This document shows positions 21,929-32,214 of a stretch of DNA of 64,000 bases, in pieces. The stretch covers positions 19,883,345 through 19,947,344 of the forward strand of contig OX467089.1 in NCBI GenBank assembly GCA_950106755.1. The letters are read 5' to 3'. The DNA comes from Climacium dendroides. Its lineage: Eukaryota > Streptophyta > Bryopsida > Hypnales > Climaciaceae. The notes beneath the pieces are model-generated. The model saw nothing but the letters and a program-made list of their open reading frames with translations, ran no database searches and was not told where the DNA came from. A program made the translations under genes and the position numbers. How positions within the stretch are numbered: position 1 is the first letter of the stretch; each line of letters starts with the position of its first letter.

Positions 21929-24900
21929 ATGTCGTCGCCGGGAGAGTGAGTGAATTATACTTACTTTTGTTCAATCCCGATTTATTTTGTGAAGAAACCG
22001 AACTTAATAGGTTTGCGATTGTAATTAGGGTTTGAATTAGAATGGATAATCTTTGGCAATTGAAGCAGATTTTGAATAGGGAATCGGGGAGTATTAAGAA
22101 TTCTATACTTCAGGAATGATATGATTAGTGTTGATATCGAAGCGGAGCAATGAATAGGTGAAACTGAATATGTTACTGTCTTTGCTCCAATCGTGTTAAT
22201 TAGAATTCCGCATTGCCGATCTCAGAGACTAAATTTTTATGTTCCTTCGGTTCAGTACTTGAAGATTCCAGTCAGACTGTATTTTATTCTTCCATCATCA
22301 GAAAATCTTAGCTAGAGAAGTGGTAGATTGAAAGCTCAATCGCTGGAAAGTCTAGGTTTGTTTTACTGTGTAAATGCATACCAGTGGGGAATACGTCTTA
22401 GGGTTGCGCAGTCGAAGCCAGTAGTTCTTTCTAATACAATACTACTGTTGTAATGAAATGCAAATCACTTATACTCGCTCTGTCCTTACACCTCTGTGAT
22501 TGCAAGGTGAATGTTAGTATTGAGTAGGTATGTCCTTAGTCGAGGTTTTAGGCAGTCATTTACGTAAAATGTGCCAAATTTACGTTAGCAAGCGACGTGA
22601 TGTTTATTATGGCGATTTTTTCATTTGAGGATCTGTGAAGCTCTTTGTACTTGATTCGTGCTCTCTCCAGCTGGAACATCTGGTGAACGATTGAGATTCT
22701 GTGTTTATGAGATGCTTATTCTAGTACGTTAGTTATGAAACATGGTATTCGTCAAGTAGCAATTTTAGTTCTTCATCAATTTTTTCTTGAGTGGTTGTTT
22801 TTAACATCAACTGGCCTCCCTATTATTGCAGGTACTATCGTTCACTCCCTCCAGTGAGCAAGGCGTATGGAACTCTCTGTTTTCTCACAACAGTTGCCTA
22901 TCACTTGAATCTTGTCAATCCCGTTTGGCTGTATTTGGACTTTGCCTCGGTGACCAAGAAATTTCAGGTAGTTAAAAATTGCGATACCGATGATGTGGTT
23001 AAGTTCAAGTTTTAAAAAATACGATTTTGTTTGCTCACAGCAGTTGCGGGAAATATTGTCTAGTGAAGCAAGCAGCTGGATTAGAAGAAATTACATCCTT
23101 ATGAATGCTCAGGATTCTTGGGAGTCTTAGCTCACTTTGATTGCTGTAACCATCTGAATAATTGATGTGGTTTTGGCTTGCAGATATGGCGACTGTTGAC
23201 CAACTTTTTTTTCCTTGGAGGGTTTTCCATAACGTTTGGCGTCCGACTTTTGATGTTGTGAGTATTAAATTTTGCTTTCGCTTCAACATATCTCCATTCA
23301 AAGAGTTTTTCCCAGAATAACGTAGTTATGACCACAGTCATGGTTCTATTTTATAAATTTGTTAAGAGGTAATGTTGTTAATGTAGACCGTGATCACAAT
23401 ATTTCATAGTATGCTCTTAAAAAGTTTTTTGTGTTTCCGTAGGTGGTGCCTGCATATTCTTGTTATGGTTTTTATATTGTGCTACTTTGGGCTGTGGCTT
23501 TTCGGTGATGTGTTGACAGAGCAAGATACGGAGTTCAACTAGAACAGGGTCCGTTTGCTAAGCGTACATCTGATTTTCTTTGGATGATGATTGTGTCCAT
23601 GATATCATGTCTGGTATGTTCTTTTCATTCTTCATGCAACTCCTCTCCTTATTGCATTTCAAAACCCAGATTAGGTTCGTAGGGATCCGGGCTTTTGTTT
23701 TTTTTCTTCAAAATTAGGAAATTGCTATACCCTTTTGTTTTCGATAGTCATTTTTAATTGAATATTCTAGACTCTTTGATAAACTTGAAGCAACTTGCTA
23801 TATTTTGTACAGTCCCAGCTAATATTCACAGCATCGCTACAAATATAGGAGCAAATTGGCTAATTACCCGCAAAAGCTCGTTTAATGAATTAGCCAAAAA
23901 ATTCTCTTCGCCACTTGACTAAAATTCGTGCAAAAAAGAAATCAACTGGTAGGGATATTTTTAATCCTTAGATTGATGTCGTTACACCAGATCACCACAT
24001 GTGTACAGTTCATTCATATTGTAGATTGGCATATAAGTTCAATTTCAAGGAGATATCTTTCCCTTTGTCCGCACAGCTTTTGATGTAGTTTTTGAATAGA
24101 TATTAGTCAGTGAATATGATTTCATGTTACGGACTCAGGAATTAAATTGCGGTGCTGACATGAAATTCAATTATTCGAGCCAGGACTTACCTTTTCTCTG
24201 TGTACTCAAATTTGTTTGGACCATATTATCCCTAATCAATACACCTGTAGGGAATTGAACTTGCCATCCATCTTCTTACAAGAAAATATTTGGTGAGAAA
24301 CCATAGGAAACTGCTGTGCACCTCCTTTAGAGTCCATTCTATTTCGCTTCTTTCAGATTTTCCATTCATACTAAATGGAGAAATTTCTTTAGTTAGAATT
24401 CATGAAAAAATCTTGTTCATGAGCAAATGAAGACAGACTAGTATGGTGGACAATCACTGATGGTTTCTTGCAATGGTTCTAGGTTATTTCACTCACCATC
24501 CCGTTTTTCAATTCACCTTTCATGGGAGGCTCACTAATCTTCATGCTCCTCTATGTATGGAGTCGTGAGTTTCCAACTGCCAATGTTTCCCTTATGGGGT
24601 TAGTGACCTTACAGGTCAGTCTCTTGATTCCTTTTGAAGTTTCTTCCATGCATAATTCCATGTATAATTTTCCAGTAATAGGTCAAACTTCTTCAATATA
24701 TAGTAGAAGCTAAAATTTTCTACAAATTGACTTGTAGAAACAGATGTTGAGGTCTTAGTCCAATGAAGTCATTCTTTGGTTAGCTACCTCGTTTTAATTT
24801 GAACTATGAGACTTTTACTTCCTAATTCTCACGGTGCAAGTTTTTTGATTGCAGGGTTTCTGGCTGCCGTGGGCCCTATTACTGCTGAACACCATATTTG

Positions 24901-25419
24901 GGGCACCTCTTATGTCAGATTTGCTTGGAATAATCGTAGGTCATGCCTATTATTTCCTTACTGTTTTGCATCCTCGAGCCAGCGGGCAGAACTATCTAAA
25001 GACTCCTGCTTGGGTGTATCCTTTGAACTATTTTCTATATATTATTTTCTTTTGCTTGGAATTATTGTGTTCTAACTTTTAGTGCTGTGAAACCAGTTAT
25101 TTGGATATTTTATTTACTTTTTGGTGGTATCTTATCTGCAATCATGTACGTTCACATTCGAAAGATATTTGGGGCTTCAGAGAATTGGAACAGGCATAAA
25201 GTAATGGCATCACTTTGAAATGACCACTTTTGTATAGGAGTTGTGGTTGGAAATGGCCGTTTCCCTTGACAAGGATGCTTCTGCAGACATAAGCTTGTTG
25301 CCAAGTGGAGTGTAGCTGGGCCTCAGGCGTTTTCACCTCCAGTTGAGTCACCAGCTGCTGCTGCTGTTCGAGGAGTTAGGTCAGCATTTACTGGCCGGAG
25401 CTACCGCTTGAATCAGTGA
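21929..25419 (+). CDS. DER1: Derlin-1 (ER-associated degradation)
   Basis: ER membrane rhomboid pseudoprotease that helps retrotranslocate misfolded proteins to the cytosol. Exons: 21929-21945, 22832-22967, 23184-23257, 23520-23613, 24483-24614, 24855-25015, 25287-25419; all GT-AG, 248 aa. The tiny first exon encodes MSSPGE, matching the MSSPGEFY start of Arabidopsis DER1. Family features: IWR (52-54, WR motif), ARYGVQLEQGPFAKRTSDFLWMM, the G176-x3-G180 motif in a late membrane helix (LLGIIVGHAYYF), and NYLKTPAWVHKLVAKW. The C-terminal FTGRSYRLNQ resembles the CDC48-binding SHP box (inference). No catalytic Ser/His dyad is expected in derlins. Intron 1 is long (886 bp) and the upstream motif cluster suggests induction by ER stress. 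Confidence 0.96.
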
Positions 25420-26040
25420 GGAGTTGATGAATTTGCCTGTGTGTTGCAGTCAATCGAGGCTCTTGTACAGGTGCTTTCTTTAGGGCAGATGTTGAACCAA
25501 AGCAAAGTAGCATTCGTTGGACAGAGTGTAGGTCGTTGGACAATGTTGTCACTTTTGATGCGTTCACGGCTTGACATGTTTAGATACCAAGGAAGTGGAT
25601 TTCACTTCATTCAAAAAAGAAGTGCAGTGCTTACTTTTGCAACTGTTTAGCTTTTAATTGCATTTTTTTTTTTTTTATGTAAAACTATTCTCTCTGCATT
25701 TTGGCAATCAAATCAGGGGGATGCAGGGGGATGCAGATAATCCCCACATTCATCCAATTAGTATGAAGCATCTCAAGATTCTCGACCCTTAGCGCCTGAA
25801 CCCTCTCTTGGATTTTTTTGCATATTTTCGCTTATATCTTTATAAATATGTATCATGTACCTCAATTTCATTAAATTCATCATACAAAAAGTGTGGGTGG
25901 TCATTTGAAAGTCAAGCATTGGTTTGGATGAATGAGGAATTTTGTGGTCCAAACTGTCCCACAAAACTTGTTTCTCATTCCCCCCAGCTGGATTAGAACT
26001 CACATATCATTCAGAGCTAGCTCTCATAGGGGTTTGGGTT
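25420..26040. other. 3' flank of derlin and repeat DNA
   Basis: The likely derlin 3' UTR ends before about 25700. The stretch 25785-25960 shares TTTCATYAAATTCATCATACAA and following text with 41480-41665, so it is another dispersed repeat. No gene is seen. Confidence 0.5.
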
Positions 26041-26935
26041 GGTTTATTTTTGACATCCTGAAGATTTACAGCCACAGGTGCTTTGGAAAGTGAGTGCACT
26101 GAATCCCCGCATCATTCTTAATCAGCCCCAAACAGTTTCTCTTCCCAGGTCGATACGGAGGGCTACAGTTGGAACGTATTCACAAACAGTTATCCTTCCT
26201 TCCTCCCACCGAAGGTGCAATACTGTTTATAGGGGTGATTCGCAGAGTTCGGGTTCTCAAAGTTAAAAAGAAGGGGAGCCGGGAGCCCGTCCATTATATC
26301 ACTCATGTGCAGGTATTCTCGGAGCATTGGAGTTTGCCCCTGCTCGGTGGTGTTGGGATAACGATACACCGTTACTGCACTACTCGACACAACTGGGGCA
26401 ACTGGGGCATCATCTTCTCACCAAGCATCTTACTCTGAAGAAAACAATCCCTGCCAAATGGCGAGGATCACTCCCTGAAACTTTTTCCCTCTCTTGGAGG
26501 ATCGTCTGGAACAAATCAAGCTCTCGAAAAGAAGCCGCCTTTACAAGTTTACATGGTCTGTCTGGCACAATGCAGTGGCTGTAAATTCTTGGCGTGCCCA
26601 TGGTTTTGGGTGCACATGGTAAGTTTAACTTTGAGCAATGCATATTTGGGGCCATCGTTCTACACACTTTGTACCATTTGGAATGTTCTTAGAGTACCTC
26701 TCTTTGGCTAATCTGGATCTCTAGGAACAAAATTGTATTTATCCAAAGAACATTGGCCTCCGGACATCGTCCGCAAGGCTCTCTTGCGATGCACTTTTAG
26801 ATGCTGGTGGTGTGGCTTTAATGAAGGCTTCACATAATGCTCGTCATCGACCTAAACAATCGGGTAGAATTTGGTCTAGCTTCAATGTCATTTGGGTTCA
26901 ATCCTTGATGATTGCTTCCCAGGTTGGTGATATCA
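26041..26935 (+). pseudogene. Decayed LINE-like reverse transcriptase C-terminal fragment
   Basis: The + strand encodes short broken pieces that read like the zinc-binding tail of a plant LINE reverse transcriptase: WDNDTPLLHYST, LPETFSLSWRIVWNKS, KEAAFT, then in another frame WSVWHNAVAVNSWR, and later LIWISRNKIVF. At least one frameshift lies near 26550 and stops interrupt the rest. No ORF spans the region. The family call is from pattern memory, and another element class is possible. Confidence 0.5.
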
Positions 26936-26944
26936 TCATTTGGA

Positions 26945-27170
26945 ACAAGTAAGGGCGAGGATTGACCCATGTATTGCCCTATGTTTTACCCCTACAGAAA
27001 ACACTGAAATTTTTTATTTGCTACATATGATAAAATTTGGAAATTCTGAATTCATATTTGCAATCAGAGGCCTTGAATTAGCTAGGAGATGATGGAATAT
27101 AAAATTTAAGTGGCACAAAATAGGGAACAATTTTTACATGTATCTTGTAATGGGGCAATATCTTTCCTAC
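26945..27170 (+). repeat. Dispersed repeat with CATATTTGCAATCAGAGGCC core (copy 1)
   Basis: Shares the core CATATTTGCAATCAGAGGCC, a preceding TTTTATTTGCTAC and a following GGCACAAAATAGGG with copies at 49212-49434, 59592-59872 and, inverted, 62262-62450. The outer parts (GGATTGACCC..TATTGCCC and GGGGCAATA) look like decayed inverted termini. Confidence 0.75.
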
Positions 27171-27855
27171 CCATAAGGACCTATTGTTTGCATTCTTGAC
27201 TATACTAAAATTGGTAAATAGTGTTGGGTGATAATTAGTGTTGTAGTGAATTGGATCATAGCCTTAATTTATTATTACCATTCCAACTTCTATATTTTGT
27301 TCCCATCTAACACTAAATGCATTCTCGTAGAAATGTTGAAATGACCAAATTTTACTATAGAGCTAAAATAGTGTTAAAATGGATAAATAATGTTCTAACA
27401 CTAACCTTGCAAATCACAATTAGTGTTATTGTTGACAATTAGTGTAGCCAACACTATTTACCAATTTTAGTGTAGTCCTCTATTTGTTCTTCCTTTGTCT
27501 AGCCTCCAAGCTTGGTTGCTATGTACTCTTTGTTTTTCCCACTTGTTTCAAAAAAAAAAAAAAAAAAAAAAACTTGTTCCTCATTCAAAATTAGGCCATC
27601 AAAGTGCTAATGGGTTAGTATGGCTTTTATATGTTCATATGAATTTTATAAGTGAAGTCATTTGGAAATGGAGGACTCTCCTTTTTGCACAAAATTCCAA
27701 GGATGAACAATTGCATAGAAAAATTCCTTGTCATCCATTGGACATAAAACATCCTCCAAGCCGTTTGAGGGTTATTATTTCATAAAACTGTCACTTTTCA
27801 TCCTAATTCCAACCCTTTCCCTTGAATCCCAAACCAACTAAATTGACACAATGCA
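27171..27855. other. AT-rich intergenic DNA with a poly-A run
   Basis: Contains a run of about 22 A at 27549-27571 and no supported gene. The text GTGTTATTGTTGACAATTAGTGTAGCC and its neighbours repeat short AGTGTTG motifs without clear structure. Confidence 0.5.
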
Positions 27856-28090
27856 AACCTGAATACGTTTTTTCACCGCAGTTGAGATGCAATTGAGAGC
27901 AGTACTAGAGGTCGCAATTGAACTCGCAACCTGAATACGTTTTTTCGGATGCAACAGAGCGAAATTGAGAGCAGTTCTAGAGGTCGCGATTGAACTCGCA
28001 ACCTGAATACGTTTCTTTCACCGCAGTGGGATGCAACAGAGCGAAATTGAGAGCAGTACTAGAGGTCGCAATTGGGCTCGCAATTGGGCT
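27856..28090. repeat. 72-bp tandem repeat, three copies
   Basis: Copies start near 27856, 27928 and 28000 with AACCTGAATACGTTT and share GAGAGCAGTNCTAGAGGTCG. The array lies about 330 bp upstream of the start codon of the next gene, in its promoter or leader. Confidence 0.85.
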
Positions 28091-28423
28091 GGGCTCATTT
28101 GGGGTCTACCTTAGACCACCCCAAGCAAATCAATCAAGCTTGAATCATCAGCCTCATCACTGAAATCCTAATTAGGTTGACCGAAATCCATACAACGTTA
28201 ACGCATTTAGCTTCAGAATCTCTTCAAGCTCTCCCACAACTTGAAATTAGATCTGGGTCCATGACTCCTTGCTGCATGGCTTTGATGCCGTCAAGTGATT
28301 AAGGTCTATTAATCACTGTACATTGTTTTGTGTGTGGCCATGGATGCAAAATTCCCCATCGATTGTGCAATGGAGAGTTTGAGAGCGATTTAGGGTTTTA
28401 GGGTTTAAGGTTTGGAGAACAAT

Positions 28424-31400
28424 ATGCAGAGCCCTGGTAGCGCAGGAGGAGGAGGAGCTGCCAGACTATGGCGACCAGCGGCGCAGAGGCATGTGCGCAA
28501 TGCCTGGGCTGCAATGCACGCGGAGCGCGCAGCCTGGGTGACTGCTTCGTCTACTTCATTCCACTCTGCTTCGGCTCTTGTTAATCTCGCTCTCTCTAGC
28601 CGGTTCGTACAAAGTCTCACTCTGTAGTTTTGGATCGTTGGTTGTTTTAGGGTTTGGGAGTGCGGTCGATACTGCGGACAATTAAGCGTAGTTTCTGACT
28701 GAGTGAAAGTACTTTGGAGTCATATGCCTTACGTGGCTGGTCTTTGTTTGTATGAAGGATAATAAGCCCTTGTACATGCTGAAACGGTTCTTTGGAACTC
28801 CATAGCTAGATTGCGCTCAGCGAAGAGGCTGGCTGGCGAAGCGTCAGGGCCCTGAGCATTGGATGGGAGATTATTCGTCTATTTCTTGCGGGAAGAAACG
28901 ATCTGTAACTAGCTTTGCAAGCAGGATACAGCAGCTGAGAGCTTTATTTTGCATTTTTGAAGGGTTAATTATTTCAGTTCTGGTTGATTTTCCTGCATGG
29001 AATTCGATCGATTGCTATGTATATCTGCGAAAGGGAAACCAATTTTTGGAGGTTTTTCTGAGTTTCCCATGCCGAATATTACAGCCGAGGCCGTCACGCC
29101 ACAACTTTCATACCCACTCTTTCATCACTTTTCATTTCTTCGAGCGCTCTCTTCCGAGGATGCACACCTTGGTTTCGAATTATCTTAGACTGCCTGCTTT
29201 TGAAATTCTCTTCTGTAGTATGAGCGTCCAGGGTTTCAGTATAAATGAGGAGGTTCAGTATAAATGATTGATTTTGTTTGAGAATTTCTAGTTCCTTCTT
29301 GTTTCACGATCATAGCGAGGTTAATGGAGGATGCGCAACCATGTAAAGTGGCAACAACAATTTTTCTTGACCCCTAAGGACCAGGAATTCATGGTTTAGA
29401 AATTACCAATTCCGTTGATCAAGTTGTGAAAATGTAATTCAGATGGAGCCATTGGTTATTTCACCAGAATCAGTGAATTGAATGTGCTGGTCAAAATTGG
29501 ACAAAAGAAAACCCATTCTAAAGGAACAGGATGGCCTCTTGGTCCTTGGGGGTCAAATCGATAAATTAATGTACGTGGTTTAAGGTTTAGGGTTTTGCAC
29601 AAGGTCAATTGTTACTGTGACTTAACTCTTTGCATCGCTCTGCTTGTTTAAGATGAATTGCCGGTCAGAAACTCGTGAGCAGGATTGATGCTGCAGATGG
29701 CATTTTGTTTGTGGAAAACCTGCAATTTCAATTTCAATTTTCTTAGTTTTTAGATAGAGAAAGATTCTCGCCTGTGGCAGACCTTCTTGGTTTGGCTTAT
29801 AGTGATTTGAGGCTGGAGTTGTCGTCTTAAGGTAGTTTGTTTACAGGTTTATTGCAACGACAGACCTGGGCATACTGCAAAATATGGATTCTATCTGTCA
29901 GAAGGCGCGGGCCAAGATGGGGCGTCAACAGGTGCTTTATCTTGTCTACTTTGAAACTTTTGTTGGAGAATATTTTCATCAGAATCTATGGTTGTAACTG
30001 GTGTGTCTTCGAGAACGCATTTTCTCCTTTATCTTAGAGTATTTTTAATGGCTGTTTACAGGGTAACTGACTTATTGGGATGCTGACACTTGCTGATAGG
30101 AGGGGCATGTGGCACAGCTGCTAGCAAGATTTGATGACCAGGTACATATATCTTCTCTTTTCGAAATCGAGTTTCATATGTTGTTAACGTTGAGGTGACT
30201 TTTAATATGAGGGCACTAGTGATTTTGCTGGATGTCATCAAGTGCTTTGGGCCTACTCTGCAGTTGCCAGCTTTGTTTATCTGATTCTCTGTAAGTGGAG
30301 TTAAATAGAAATTGTATACTTTGCTGTAACTTTTGTACTTTTGCTCTTGGTTAGATTCGTTCTTGTTGGGTGCTGCAGCTCGCATTGAGCTATAGAGCCT
30401 CGAGGAAGTTCATAATGTGTTTCAGCTTTCAGGCGGCTCTATAACTTACTGAAGCCTACCGATAATACGCTGATGGCCTTCACCCCTTGGTGCCTGTACT
30501 ACAAATAGAAAGTCATTTTGGGAATATCATGACCGATTTTAGTCACTTTCAAAAAACATTTTGACCATTAAAAAATGTAGGGCAAAGGTTTCTTCTTTTA
30601 AATTCCTAAACGATTCATTTTTTTAATGCTACGAACATGGAAGTGGCCGTGGGCACTGTTAGTCATTTTGGCACTCATGAATTAAGTTTTGAACTTGCGC
30701 TGCAGGTCAGAACGTTGAGCAATATGCTGCAAGCAAGCAAGTCCATGAGGGCTTATCGTATAGAGGATGGACCTCTAATTATGTATTCTAGTGAACCTTC
30801 TGTTGAGGGTGACCTCGGTGATGGAGCTGGAGCACCTGTGTTTGCTACTCTTCCTATTGCTGTCTTTGGTGGGTGATCAGGTCATTGAGATCTCGAAACT
30901 TTTGAACTTGTCAAAGCCGTCAAGGAACTATTTAAGGGCATCTGACGCCTGTTGATGAGCTGCAAGTCGTTGGTTATTTTTACTTCTTTTTCGCTGCTCT
31001 CAGTGAATCAGCTGAGTTTTCTGTTGTAGCATTAGTATATTGGTGTGGTGAGGTATTTATTGACATCTAAGTTTGAACTTGCTTGAATTGCAAGCAGAAA
31101 AACTGGCCGAGGAAATCATAGCTATGTATGAGACTGAGCTAAAACTAAAGGTAGCAATCATCTTCTGTGTACTATTGAATTCTGTTGTCTATATTTTATC
31201 TTCCCCTTACACAAGTCCTATTGAGCACATCTGTTTATTCAGCAAGGGATATGGGTGGGTTGTGAGATATTATTATCATTGTGTGCATGTCCATATCTGG
31301 TTCACGTATTTTGCAGTGGCTTTTAGTATCGGAGCTTAGAGCACTTATTTATCCCAAGGATCAGCCGGTCGTGAATTTTGAAGATTTTGAAGGCTATGAA

Positions 31401-32214
31401 CAGTTTAAGAGTTTCAGTGGACTAGCAAGTCGTTCTGGCTTACCAGATCTTTTAGCGAAGTCTGAATTTGCCAATCTTGACTGGAATCAAGTGGGGGACA
31501 TTTTGAAGTCTCGATCCAAGGAAGAAGTACAACGAGAGACATATCAGGCAAGTTCTAGAGCTCGGTTCATCACATCTTACAAGTCCCCTGTCCCTCCACC
31601 CCCACCCCACCCCCACCCCACCCCCACCCCTCATTTTTGTTGGCATTTAATTAATGTCAACTTTAGGCCTTCAATCCCAACGATGTGATGTTATGTTGAT
31701 ACTCTTTTGTGTAAATTGTATGCACAGGACATTAGAATAACAGTAATCTAACATTGACTTAAGACTGCTTGTTTTCTCGAACTGAGAAGCATTGTATAAA
31801 CATTAATCTAATACGTAGGAAACATTGAGATTAAGTTAGTGACTCTACGTGCTCCAAAAGATTCCTATATATTATTTATACGACGCATCAACAATCGCGT
31901 TGACATATACCGGTAGTGTGTGCAAAGTACGTACAACTTGATTGCTTGTTAGATTGATAGATTGATAGATTGTGGGTGGAGTTGGGATCACAGGTGTATT
32001 TGACAGCTCTTCTGATCGAAGTCAATATTGACAAGCAACGGTATGTTCCTGCAGTTGGATGAATTCATATTATTTGGGGGTTGTTGGTACTGTTTAGAAG
32101 CAGTGTTTGATGGTTTCCTAACTCAGTAGATGTTTTTGTTGTTGCAGTATTGAGGAGATTGTTGCCATGGTTAATGACGAGATGACTGGGCGTCCAGCTG
32201 TTGGTCCAACTTGA
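28424..32214 (+). CDS. Conserved plant protein of unknown function
   Basis: Exons: 28424-28602, 29847-29931, 30100-30141, 30706-30868, 31098-31150, 31317-31547, 31994-32040, 32148-32214; 288 aa. Intron 6 (31548-31993) uses a GC donor (CAG|GCAAGT); the others are GT-AG. The start MQSPGSAGGGG follows a 5' leader at a mixed-composition promoter. The N-terminus has ARLWRPAAQRHVRNAW (14-29). The middle (FIATTDLGILQNMDSICQKA..) looks helical. There is an acidic loop (EGDLGDGAG), a FEKLAEEIIAMYETELKLK helix, and a C-terminus VYLTALLIEVNIDKQRIEEI. From memory, unannotated seed-plant proteins share the N-terminal and C-terminal blocks, so this is an old plant family. No enzyme motif, signal peptide or membrane helix is visible and I do not assign a function. 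The 1.2-kb intron 1 carries a foldback element. Confidence 0.85.
29367..29556. mobile_element. 190-bp element with TTGACCCC inverted ends, in intron 1
   Basis: The left end TTGACCCCTAAGGACCA and right end TGGTCCTTGGGGGTCAA form inverted repeats with a single mismatch. The interior (ATTTCACCAGAATCAGTGAA, AAAATTGGACAAAAGAAA) is homologous to repeats in introns 2 and 4 of the Pol IV/V gene. The termini match the TTAACCCC family except TTGA/TCAA in place of TTAA. Confidence 0.8.
31596..31630 (-). repeat. C-rich microsatellite, possible G-quadruplex on the minus strand
   Basis: Repeats of CCCCCA/CCCCA run for about 35 bp. The complementary strand has more than four G4-G5 runs with one-base loops, fitting the quadruplex consensus. 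It lies 49 bp into the intron that has the non-canonical GC donor. Confidence 0.8.

Noticed and set aside
31317..31688. Reading exon 6 of the unknown gene through to the stop at 31688
   Set aside because: The extra residues are low-complexity proline/histidine from the C-rich tract, whereas splicing at the GC donor restores the conserved C-terminus in phase.
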